A stretch of 64,000 nt of DNA from positions 1 to 64,000 of the forward strand of contig NZ_LMLA01000005.1 of the NCBI RefSeq assembly GCF_001421765.1, given 5' to 3'. Each line of letters starts with the position of its first letter. The stretch's first letter is position 1. Positions 11,787-19,129 of the stretch are shown piece after piece. The notes beneath the pieces are model-generated. The model worked only from the letters and a program-made list of their open reading frames with translations, made no database searches and was not told where the DNA came from. A program made the translations under genes and the position numbers. The DNA comes from Sphingomonas sp. Leaf32 (lineage in GTDB: Bacteria; Pseudomonadota; Alphaproteobacteria; Sphingomonadales; Sphingomonadaceae).

Positions 11787-12124
11787 GCGACAAGCTGTTC
11801 CTGATGAAGCCGGGCTTCACCAATGCCGGTCTCGGTCCGTTCTATTGCGGCGACTCCGTCTCCGTGGAGGGGCTGCTCGGTTTCTTCCCCGCGCTGCGCG
11901 ACATGATCGCCGTGACCTATATCGATTTTCCCCGCCCCCGGCAGGCGATCATCGACCTGATCGGGGAAGCGAACCAGTCGGTGCCGGTCCTGGTGCTTGC
12001 CGATGACGCGACCATTCCTCCGGGCATGGACGTGAAGATGGCGGAAGGCCGCCGCTTCCTCGACGACGAGCGGCATATCCGGCAGTATCTGTCGGCGCGC
12101 CACGCCCTGCCGACCGCCGGCTGA
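11783..12124 (+). CDS. DUF3088 family protein
   Basis: This 113-residue soluble protein matches the DUF3088 pattern: KLFLMKPGF, GPFYCGDSVSVEGLLGFFP, YIDFPRPRQAII and NQSVPVLVL. The fold is thioredoxin-like as far as the family is known, but here only one cysteine is visible in the N-terminal motif, so disulfide exchange by a CxxC is not expected. The GTG start overlaps the PepSY gene stop (GTGA), so it is translationally coupled to the receptor-PepSY operon. No function is established for the family; in this setting a cytoplasmic role in handling the imported metal or ligand is a guess. Confidence 0.75.
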   Translation: MSDKLFLMKPGFTNAGLGPFYCGDSVSVEGLLGFFPALRDMIAVTYIDFPRPRQAIIDLIGEANQSVPVLVLADDATIPPGMDVKMAEGRRFLDDERHIRQYLSARHALPTAG

Positions 12125-12139
12125 TCGCATCCGCCCCGC

Positions 12140-13099
12140 TCAGACGGGCGTCACCTCGATGGTCAGATGCGCCAGTTCGTGCACGGGGCGAAGCCGACGA
12201 CGGATCTCGCGCGGATCGACATCGCCCGTCGCCGCGACGCTCACGATGGCGGATCGCGCGTCGGGTCCGACTTTCCAGACATGCAGGTCGACGATCCGGG
12301 CGTCACCGACCTCGACCAGTTCGCGGACTTCCTGCGCGACATGCTCATCGGTCCTGTCGAGCAGGACATTGGCGGTATCGCGCAGGAGCGTCCACGACCA
12401 GCGGGCGATCACGATCCCGCCGACGATCCCCATCACCGGGTCCATCCAGACCCAACCGAGATAGCGACCGGCGAGCAATGCCGCGATCGCCAGGACGGAC
12501 GTCAGCGCGTCGGCCAGAACATGGACATAGGCCGAGCGCATGTTGTTGTCGCCGCCATGGCCGTGATCGTGCCCGTGGTGATCGTGGCCATGATGATGGC
12601 CGTGGTGATGGCCATGATCGTGCCCATGCCCCCCGGACAGGAGGAAGGCGGAGGCGATGTTGACCAGCAGGCCGAGCACCGCGATCCACGTCGCCTCGCC
12701 GAACGCCACCCGGATCGGTTGGAACAGGCGCAGGACCGATTCGACGCCGATCCCCAGCGCGACCAGGCCGAGGACCATCGCGGAGGCGAAGCCGGCGAGG
12801 TCGCCGACCTTGCCCGTGCCGAAGCTGAAGGCGCTGCTGTGCGCATGACGTTTCGCATAGGCATAGGCGGCCGCCGCGACGCCGAGCGCGCCAGCATGGG
12901 TCGCCATGTGGAACCCGTCGGCCAGCAGCGCCATCGAACCGGTGAGATACCCCGCGGCAATCTCGCCGATCATCATCGCCGCCGTCAGCAGGACGACCCA
13001 CCGCGTCCGACGCGCGTTCGCGTCATGCGCCGCGCCGAGGAAGACATGGTCATGGCGGAGATGCGCCGCATCGTGCGGTGCGGACGTCGAAACGCTCAT
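12140..13099 (-). CDS. dmeF: CDF-family cobalt/nickel efflux transporter
   Basis: The 319-residue protein is a cation diffusion facilitator that would export divalent metal from cytoplasm to periplasm by proton exchange. It has six hydrophobic segments, the site-A motif LADGFHMATH (Asp61, His64, His68), a second ADALTS motif, and a very His-rich loop at residues 157-183 (about 15 His, alternating with Gly and Asp) between membrane segments 4 and 5. The HMATH variant and the adjacent RcnR-type repressor fit DmeF, the cobalt/nickel branch, better than zinc exporters. Its ATG overlaps the repressor stop as ATGA, so the two are one operon. Confidence 0.9.
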   Translation of the reverse strand: MSVSTSAPHDAAHLRHDHVFLGAAHDANARRTRWVVLLTAAMMIGEIAAGYLTGSMALLADGFHMATHAGALGVAAAAYAYAKRHAHSSAFSFGTGKVGDLAGFASAMVLGLVALGIGVESVLRLFQPIRVAFGEATWIAVLGLLVNIASAFLLSGGHGHDHGHHHGHHHGHDHHGHDHGHGGDNNMRSAYVHVLADALTSVLAIAALLAGRYLGWVWMDPVMGIVGGIVIARWSWTLLRDTANVLLDRTDEHVAQEVRELVEVGDARIVDLHVWKVGPDARSAIVSVAATGDVDPREIRRRLRPVHELAHLTIEVTPV

Positions 13100-13371
13100 T
13101 TGGTGTACCTCCGGATGACGGTCATGAGGTCGTCGGCGCCTTTGCGCCGTTCCTCGCTCGACAGGGCGTCGTCGGCGACATGCGCCTGAAGATGTTCGAC
13201 GATGATCTCGTCGAGCAGTCCGTTCACCGCCCCCCGTACCGCGGCGACCAGATGGAGAATCTCCGCGCAGTCGGCGTCCACTTCCAGCTTGCGTTCGACC
13301 GCGTTGACCTGCCCCGCGATCCGCTTCACGCGGGCGAGCAGCGCATCCCGGTTGTCGTTGATATGTGCCAT
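13096..13371 (-). CDS. dmeR: RcnR/FrmR-family metal-sensing repressor
   Basis: This 91-residue all-helical repressor of the CsoR/RcnR/FrmR family has His3, Cys35, His60 and His64, which is the nickel/cobalt ligand set of RcnR; formaldehyde sensors (FrmR) lack His64. The start at 13371 (MAHINDN) is fixed by the need for His3 and by family length, although the frame is open 15 codons further. It is coupled to the efflux gene. A G6-tract palindrome typical of the family lies upstream at 13433-13456, so derepression by nickel or cobalt is predicted. Confidence 0.92.
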   Translation of the reverse strand: MAHINDNRDALLARVKRIAGQVNAVERKLEVDADCAEILHLVAAVRGAVNGLLDEIIVEHLQAHVADDALSSEERRKGADDLMTVIRRYTK

Positions 13372-13432
13372 CTTCCCTCCTCGCGCGCGTCCTGTCCGAA
13401 CGCCACCGCTTTGCACTGGCGTCCGTCTACCT

Positions 13433-13456
13433 TATAGAGTAGGGGGGTATCCTATA
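13433..13456. promoter_or_regulatory. RcnR/DmeR-type operator
   Basis: TATAG and CTATA half-sites flank a core containing AGTAGGGGGGTAT. A G/C6 tract inside inverted AT-rich arms is the known pattern for RcnR-, CsoR- and DmeR-type operators. The site lies between the repressor gene (start 13371) and the divergent DUF1289 gene (start 13459), so the repressor could control both directions. Confidence 0.7.
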
Positions 13457-13458
13457 CA

Positions 13459-13662
13459 ATGGGAATGATGATGCGCTCGCCTTGTGTCGAACTCTGCGGT
13501 TTCGATGCCCGCACCGGATGGTGTCAGGGTTGTGGGCGCACGCGCGAAGAGGTCAGGCGCTGGCGCAATCTGCGGCCCGGCGATGCGCGCCGGGTGGCAA
13601 GCGAACTGCCGCATCGCCTGACCAAACTCGCCGCCCGCACTGCCAGGGAAGGTGTACGCTGA
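13459..13662 (+). CDS. DUF1289 family protein
   Basis: This 67-residue protein has the DUF1289 signature: SPCVELCGFDARTGWCQGCG followed by RTREEVRRW. The four cysteines (CxxxC and CxxC) suggest a small metal-binding knuckle. The first ATG begins two bases after the G6-tract operator, so either the message is nearly leaderless or the GGGGGG tract doubles as ribosome site; internal ATGs at 13465-13471 are alternatives. Its stop overlaps the start of the next gene by one base (TGATG). The function is unknown; the location suggests it responds to nickel or cobalt together with dmeRF. Confidence 0.8.
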   Translation: MGMMMRSPCVELCGFDARTGWCQGCGRTREEVRRWRNLRPGDARRVASELPHRLTKLAARTAREGVR

Positions 13663-14012
13663 TGTTCTATCTCGCTCTCAAGGCGCTCGTCTCCGGTATC
13701 CTGATCGCCGCCGCGTCCGAAGTCGCGAAGCGGTTTCCGGGCCTTGGCGCGTTGATCGCCTCGCTGCCGCTCGTCTCGGTGCTCGGCATGATCTGGCTGT
13801 GGCGCGACAAGCCCGATGCCGAGAATATGGCGGCCCATGCCGGCGCGACCTTCTGGTACGTGATCCCGTCGCTGCCGATGTTCCTGCTGATCCCGGCGCT
13901 GTTGCGGTCCGGGTTTCCCTTCTGGCTGGCGCTGACGCTTGGGTGCGTCCTGACGATCATCCTCTATTCGGCCATGACCTGGCTGGCGCCGCGGTTCGGA
14001 TTGCAGCTCTGA
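13662..14012 (+). CDS. DUF3147 family membrane protein
   Basis: This 116-residue protein is almost wholly hydrophobic, with four likely membrane segments (YLALKALVSGILIAAASEVA, LGALIASLPLVSVLGMIWLW, FWYVIPSLPMFLLIPALL, FWLALTLGCVLTIILYSAMT). The pattern of a short motif KRFPGLGALIASLPL is typical of DUF3147. Its ATG shares one base with the DUF1289 stop, so the pair is coupled. The role is unknown. Longer open frames covering the same bases are discounted because only this frame gives membrane helices. Confidence 0.78.
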   Translation: MFYLALKALVSGILIAAASEVAKRFPGLGALIASLPLVSVLGMIWLWRDKPDAENMAAHAGATFWYVIPSLPMFLLIPALLRSGFPFWLALTLGCVLTIILYSAMTWLAPRFGLQL

Positions 14013-14068
14013 CAACGGGAGGGGCGCGTCGTCCGGAGGATTGCCCATTGTCTGGCGAGCCGAGACGT

Positions 14069-14082
14069 TGATAGCGCTCCCA
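14069..14082. promoter_or_regulatory. LacI/XylR-like operator half-palindrome
   Basis: TGATAGCGCTCCCA upstream of the GH43 gene contains the TAGCGCTA-like centre of LacI-family operators that control xylose and xylan genes in caulobacters and sphingomonads. The match is to one arm plus the core only. No cognate LacI gene is visible in the window. Confidence 0.35.
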
Positions 14083-14138
14083 GACGTAACCCTTTAGCTT
14101 GGGATGCGACGACGTGCGTCCATTCGGGAGACCTTGCC

Positions 14139-15743
14139 TTGACCGTACCACGACGCAGCCTTTTGAAAGCCGCCATCGCCGGATCGCTTGCGCCTGCCGC
14201 CGCGCCGTTGCTGGCGACGGATGCGGTCGCGGCGTGGAAACCGGGAGCGGATGGCCAGCGCAAGGCAGATCTCGGCGACGGTTTCTATCGTAATCCGATC
14301 GTCGCGGGCGACCACCCCGATCCCACCATCCTGAAGGATGGCACGGATTATTACATGACGTTCTCGTCCTTCCTCTCCTACCCGGCGCTGGTCATCTGGC
14401 ATTCCACCGATCTGGTGAACTGGGCGCCGATCGGGCCGGCGCTGCACCGTAACCTGGGTGCGATCTGGGCCGTCGACCTGGTCAAGCACGACAATCGCTA
14501 CTTCATCTATATTCCGGCCAATCCCGGGGATGAGGGCTGGTCGATCTTCGTGATCTGGGCCGACGATATTCGCGGACCGTGGAGCGAGCCGGTCGACCTG
14601 AAGATCCATGGCCAGATCGATCCGGGCCATGCGGTGGGCGAGGACGGCAAGCGCTATCTGTTCACCAACGGCATCAGGAAGATCCGGCTGACCGACGACG
14701 GACTGGCGACCGACGGCGTGCTGGAACAGGCCTATCAGCCATGGCGCTACCCCGACAACTGGGTGACCGAGAATTTCGCGCCGGAGGGACCGAAGCTGCT
14801 GCGCCGGGGTGGCTGGTTCTATCTGGTCACCGCGGTCGGGGGCACCGCCGGGCCGGTGACCGGCCATATGGTGATCGCCGCACGGTCCCGGTCGATCCAT
14901 GGCCCGTGGGAGCATTGCCCGCACAATCCATTGGTGCGGACCGTCTCGATCGACGAACCCTGGTGGTCGCGCGGCCATGCGACGCTGGTCGAGGGGCCGG
15001 GTGGCGACTGGTGGATGGTCTATCACGGCTATGAGAACGGCTATCGCACGCTGGGCCGCCAGACGCTGCTCGATCCGGTCGAATGGACGCCGGACGGGTG
15101 GTTCAGAGCCAGGGGTGGCGACCTGTCACGGCCGATCCGCAAGCCCGCCGGCGGTCGGACGAGCCGGTCCGCCCCTGCCCTTAGCGACGATTTTTCCACC
15201 GACCGTATGGGCCTGCAATGGAGCTTCCACGCTCCGGCTGCGCTGAACGAGGCAAGGGCGCGGTACGGGGCGAAGAGCCTGATGATCCGCGCCGCCGGTA
15301 CGTCGCCGATCGATTCGCCGCCGCTGACCTGCATCGTCGGCGACCGCTCCTATCGCGCGGAACTCTCGTTCGACCTGATCGGCGAGGCCGAGGCGGGGCT
15401 GCTGCTGTTCTACAACCACAAGGCGTTCGCGGGGCTGGGCTTCACCCCCGATACCTTGAAACTGTTCGAATATTCGGAAGAGCTGCCCTGGGCACGCCGC
15501 CCCCTCCGGACGCGGACGCTGCGGTTCCGTCTGGAGAACGACGCGCATGTCGTGACGCAATACTGGTCACTGGACGAGGGGCGCAGCTGGACGCGGCACG
15601 ACACCCGGATGGAGGTGTCCGGCATCCACCATAATGTGTTCGGTGGATTTTTGAGCCTGCGCATCGGCGTCTATGCCGCCGGCAAGGGCGACGTGCGGCT
15701 GCGGGATTTTCGGTACACGGCCTTGCCGGCCGTGCACCGCTGA
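14139..15743 (+). CDS. Glycoside hydrolase family 43 enzyme
   Basis: This 534-residue protein begins with a probable Tat signal (PRRSLLKAAIAG) and is expected in the periplasm. The five-bladed GH43 domain follows, with the three catalytic acids at Asp61 (DHPDPTIL), Asp161 (QIDPG) and Glu216 (APEGP). A C-terminal beta-sandwich of about 190 residues resembles the extension of beta-xylosidases. It probably cleaves xylosides or arabinosides from plant polysaccharide fragments. The TTG start is chosen because CGGGAG lies nine bases upstream and it gives the full twin-arginine signal. It stands alone, without a sugar transporter beside it. Confidence 0.88.
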   Translation: MTVPRRSLLKAAIAGSLAPAAAPLLATDAVAAWKPGADGQRKADLGDGFYRNPIVAGDHPDPTILKDGTDYYMTFSSFLSYPALVIWHSTDLVNWAPIGPALHRNLGAIWAVDLVKHDNRYFIYIPANPGDEGWSIFVIWADDIRGPWSEPVDLKIHGQIDPGHAVGEDGKRYLFTNGIRKIRLTDDGLATDGVLEQAYQPWRYPDNWVTENFAPEGPKLLRRGGWFYLVTAVGGTAGPVTGHMVIAARSRSIHGPWEHCPHNPLVRTVSIDEPWWSRGHATLVEGPGGDWWMVYHGYENGYRTLGRQTLLDPVEWTPDGWFRARGGDLSRPIRKPAGGRTSRSAPALSDDFSTDRMGLQWSFHAPAALNEARARYGAKSLMIRAAGTSPIDSPPLTCIVGDRSYRAELSFDLIGEAEAGLLLFYNHKAFAGLGFTPDTLKLFEYSEELPWARRPLRTRTLRFRLENDAHVVTQYWSLDEGRSWTRHDTRMEVSGIHHNVFGGFLSLRIGVYAAGKGDVRLRDFRYTALPAVHR

Positions 15744-15760
15744 ATCCGCCCGGCAGCAGG

Positions 15761-16225
15761 TCAGGGCTGATAGGGCAGTGACGACTGGTGCAGGACGATC
15801 CGCACCTTGCCATCGTCACATTGTTTGAAAACGAAGCTCTTGTTGACGAAGATGTGACTGTCGTCGCTGCCGATGAAATGGACGTTGCACTGGACCACCG
15901 CCAGATCGCCGTGCAGGACATAATCGAGCTTGTTGTACCATACCTTGACCCACGGCTTCAGCTTGAAGCCCTTGTCGTCAGGGAAATCATCGTCGCCGCC
16001 GACGAAATAGGACAGCGCGCCTGCCTTGGTGGGGCGGAACGTCTGCGCGCCGAAGGTAAGCGTCGGCTTGAACAGCACTTTCCCATGGTCATAGTCGTAA
16101 TTATCGCTCAGAACCCGTTCGGAAAAGGCACGAACGTCCCCGCCATCGGCGTGCACCTTGCCGACGGCGACCACATTGTCGCACCAAGTCTGCAGGGACT
16201 GGTGAACCATCTTTTCGGTAAACAT
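15761..16225 (-). CDS. SnoaL/CaMKII-AD-like protein, possible iota-CA relative
   Basis: This 154-residue protein has no signal peptide. The segments VLFKPTLTFGAQTFRPTK, GALSYFVGGDDDFPDDKGF, LKPWVKVWY and IVLHQSSLPYQP match a family commonly labelled phosphoribosyl-AMP cyclohydrolase by error, which has a SnoaL/NTF2-like cone fold and, as I recall, overlaps COG4337, in which metal-free iota-class carbonic anhydrases were described. The usual HHSS near the C-terminus is HQSS here, so activity is uncertain. The start follows AGGAACGAAGG. Base composition is visibly less GC-rich than the neighbours, hinting at acquisition. It is divergent from a TonB receptor across a perfect palindrome. Confidence 0.55.
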   Translation of the reverse strand: MFTEKMVHQSLQTWCDNVVAVGKVHADGGDVRAFSERVLSDNYDYDHGKVLFKPTLTFGAQTFRPTKAGALSYFVGGDDDFPDDKGFKLKPWVKVWYNKLDYVLHGDLAVVQCNVHFIGSDDSHIFVNKSFVFKQCDDGKVRIVLHQSSLPYQP

Positions 16226-16295
16226 TGCCTTCGTTCCTCGTCATCGGAATATCCACCGCCACCCACCGGCACCGCGGTGTCATTCACCTAATAGA

Positions 16296-16314
16296 TATGG
16301 TATTACATACCATA
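16296..16314. promoter_or_regulatory. Perfect 8+3+8 palindrome between divergent genes
   Basis: TATGGTAT-TAC-ATACCATA is an exact inverted repeat in the 186-bp gap between the SnoaL-like gene and the STN receptor. It is AT-rich in a GC-rich setting, as operators often are. The regulator is unknown; no adjacent transcription factor gene is present. Confidence 0.55.
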
Positions 16315-16411
16315 GATGATGTGTAACCGTTCGTTGCTGCTGTAGCTGCCCAAACGGTCGAACGTCGGCGCCATCGTGGTGTAACGATGCAGGCGTAGCC
16401 GCCGTGGCAGC

Positions 16412-19129
16412 ATGGCATGGGGTGGACGATCGGAACGGATGGCGGCGGCGGTGCTGTCGGCGCTGTCGATCGCCGCCGCGCCCGGTCAGGAACCGGGTAT
16501 CGCGCTCGACCTTCCCGCCGGTCCGGCCGGACCCGGACTGCGGACCATCGCGCGGATCGCGGGCGTGCCGCTGGTGGCGCGGCCGGTCGATCTGATCGGG
16601 CGGAACGGTCCCGCCGTGAAGGGGCGGATGCCGTTGGCGGTCGCGCTGGCCCGTTGGTGCGGCGGTGCGCGGCTCGACTGTCATCATGGCCCGGACGGGA
16701 TCGTCGTGCGCGCACGGCACCGCGTCGCGGCGCGACGGGCGCGGCCGGTCGCGCCGCCCGCAGCGGCCGACCCGCAGGCACCGCCGCCGCCCGACATCGT
16801 CGTGACCGGGCGGCGCGGGATCACGTCCCGCCCGGCGCAGGACCGCAGCTATTCGGCGACGCATATCGATGGCGTGGCGCTGGCGCGGCGACAGCCCGAC
16901 ACGCTGGCCGACATCCTCGCCGCCGTGCCGGGCATCTGGGTCGATCCGTCCGCCGGCACCTCCGCCAACACCGTCCGGGTGCGCGGGCTGCCGCTCGACG
17001 GGTATCAGGCGCTGGCGGTGCAGGAAGACGGGCTGCCGGTGCAGCACGATACGCTGCCGTGGAGCGATATCGACCAGTTCGTCCGACCCGACTTGATGAT
17101 CGACAGCGCGGATTATGTGCGCGGCGGTCCCGCGTCGATTTACGCCAGCAATGCCCCGGGCGGCATCCTGAACCTGCGCACCCGATCGCCCGATGCGACC
17201 GGCGGGGCCGCGCGGATCACGCTCAACGATCGCGGGCTGGTGCGCCTCGAGGGCTATCGCAGCGGCACGATCGGGGCGTGGCGGGCGATCGTCGGCGGCG
17301 GGGTCGTCCGCGATCCCGGCGTGCGGCGGATCGCCGCGACGCTGGGCGGATGGCAGGCACGGGTCCGGGCAGAACGACCGGTAGGGGCCGACGGGCGACT
17401 GACGCTGAGCGCCCGGATGCTCGACGACGACACGCTCAACATCTCGTCCTTTCCGCTGCGGCGGAGCGGATCGGGCGTCGCGCCGTTGCCGGGGTTCGAT
17501 CCGCGACGGGATTCGTGGTTCGGCCCCGATCTGGCGCGGGTGGCGTTCGCCGCCGCCGGCGTACGGCCGGTGGCGCGCAACAACCGCAACCGCCTGTTCG
17601 CGGGCACCGCGACGCTGGTGCTGCCGGTCGGCGACTGGCGCGTGACCGGGCGGTTGCGCGCCCGGACGTCGCAGACGCACCGCTATGCGATCTCCACCTC
17701 CGGCCCGCCGATCAGCGCACGGGCGGCGATCGACGAAGCGACGCCGCGCCTTGCCGCCGCCTTCCCGACGCTGGCGCAGGTCGCGCTGCGGCGCGCGGCG
17801 GACGGCGGCGCGTTCGTGCCCCTTGCCGGCAACGACTTCGTGGAGACGGTCAACCCGGTCGCCGCCGACGTCCGCCTGACGGAGACGATCGGCGACATCA
17901 CCGCTGCGCGCGCCTTCGACCTGGGCGGGCGGCACGACCTGACGCTCGGCGTCTACGGCGTCACCTATCGCTGGCGTTTCGAGCGGGCGGTGGCGCGGGC
18001 GCTGGTCGAGGCGCGCGGGCAAGGCCGCCTGCTCGACCTCGTCGCGCTCGACACCGACCGGCGGGTCGTCGGCAGCCTGACCGATCGCGGCTTCCTCAGT
18101 CGCGGCACGACCTATGAGGCGATCGATGCGCGGCAACGCATGGCCGCGCTCTATGCCGCCGACGAATGGAACCTGACGGAGCGGTTGCGGATCGACACCG
18201 GGGTCCGGGTCGAGGGGCTGGCGATCGACGCGATGGTCGGTCAGGCGCGGCGGATCGACGCCGGCGATCCCGCGACGCTGGCCGACGATGCGCTGGCGGT
18301 GGCGGCGGGTCGGTCGATCGCCGCACGGGCGCGGGTGACGGCGGGCAGCGCGACGGCGGCGCTGCACTGGCGCCCTGCCCCCGCCCTCGGCCTGTTCGCG
18401 CGCGCGACCCGCGCCAGTCGGCTGCCCGATCCGGGCGCGTTCCGCACCAGCCTCTCCGCACCGCGCGCGACCCATGTCGACCAGCAGGAACTGGGGCTGG
18501 TGTGGCGCACCGGCACCGTGTCGTTCGACACCACCTTCTTCGCAAGCCGCTTCGCGCAGATCGGGCTGGAGACGTTGGCGATCGATCCGCGGACCGGCGC
18601 GATCGTCCCCGGCCGGACCAGCGCCTTTGCCCGCACGCTGGGCGTCGAGGTCGATGCCCGCTGGCAGATCGGCCCTGCGCTCACCATCGACCTTGCCGCC
18701 ACCGTGCAGGACCCGCGCCTGGGCGACTACCGCGTCGACGAACGGATCGACGGCGCGATCGTGCGAAGCGACCTGAGCGGCCGGGTGCCCCGCCGGGTGC
18801 CGCGCGCCATGGCGCGGGCGGCGGTGAGCGGCGCGGTGCCGGGGACACCGCTGACGCTGGACGTCGATGTGACCGCGATGGGGCGGCGCTTCGCCGACGA
18901 TGCGAACACGCTGGCGCTCCCGCCCTTCGCGATCCTCGACCTCGGCGCCCGCTGGCGATTGCGAGAGGGTGTCACGCTACGGATCGCGGCGACCAACCTG
19001 CTCGACGCCATCGCCGTCATGCAGGGCGACGCGATCGGCGGCGAGGTGCGTGCGCCCGCCACCCCGGTCTTTGTCGGGCGGGCGCAACAGGGGCGCATCG
19101 TCGAGGCGGGCGTCACCTGGCGCTTCTGA
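16412..19129 (+). CDS. TonB-dependent receptor with STN domain
   Basis: The 905-residue protein has a signal-like N-terminus, then a secretin/TonB short N-terminal (STN) domain at about residues 30-105 (LDLPAGPAGPGLRTIARIAG, AVKGRMPLAVALARWCGGAR), a TonB-box-like DIVVTGRRG, a plug (VRVRGLPLDGYQALAVQEDG, YVRGGPASIYASNAPGG) and a barrel ending in TWRF. STN domains allow FecA-type receptors to signal through an anti-sigma factor. A FecI/FecR pair lies 3.9 kb downstream, past a phosphatase and another receptor. The ligand is unknown; ferric citrate-like or other chelates are plausible. The second ATG at 16439 is an alternative start. Confidence 0.85.
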   Translation: MAWGGRSERMAAAVLSALSIAAAPGQEPGIALDLPAGPAGPGLRTIARIAGVPLVARPVDLIGRNGPAVKGRMPLAVALARWCGGARLDCHHGPDGIVVRARHRVAARRARPVAPPAAADPQAPPPPDIVVTGRRGITSRPAQDRSYSATHIDGVALARRQPDTLADILAAVPGIWVDPSAGTSANTVRVRGLPLDGYQALAVQEDGLPVQHDTLPWSDIDQFVRPDLMIDSADYVRGGPASIYASNAPGGILNLRTRSPDATGGAARITLNDRGLVRLEGYRSGTIGAWRAIVGGGVVRDPGVRRIAATLGGWQARVRAERPVGADGRLTLSARMLDDDTLNISSFPLRRSGSGVAPLPGFDPRRDSWFGPDLARVAFAAAGVRPVARNNRNRLFAGTATLVLPVGDWRVTGRLRARTSQTHRYAISTSGPPISARAAIDEATPRLAAAFPTLAQVALRRAADGGAFVPLAGNDFVETVNPVAADVRLTETIGDITAARAFDLGGRHDLTLGVYGVTYRWRFERAVARALVEARGQGRLLDLVALDTDRRVVGSLTDRGFLSRGTTYEAIDARQRMAALYAADEWNLTERLRIDTGVRVEGLAIDAMVGQARRIDAGDPATLADDALAVAAGRSIAARARVTAGSATAALHWRPAPALGLFARATRASRLPDPGAFRTSLSAPRATHVDQQELGLVWRTGTVSFDTTFFASRFAQIGLETLAIDPRTGAIVPGRTSAFARTLGVEVDARWQIGPALTIDLAATVQDPRLGDYRVDERIDGAIVRSDLSGRVPRRVPRAMARAAVSGAVPGTPLTLDVDVTAMGRRFADDANTLALPPFAILDLGARWRLREGVTLRIAATNLLDAIAVMQGDAIGGEVRAPATPVFVGRAQQGRIVEAGVTWRF

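Noticed and set aside
13433..13456. G6-tract palindrome considered as a formaldehyde (FrmR) operator
   Set aside because: The adjacent repressor has His64 and His3, the nickel/cobalt ligand set, and the operon encodes a metal exporter, not formaldehyde dehydrogenase.
16280..18475. A 731-codon minus-strand frame opposite the STN receptor
   Set aside because: Antisense shadow rich in Arg, Pro and Gly with no recognisable domain.
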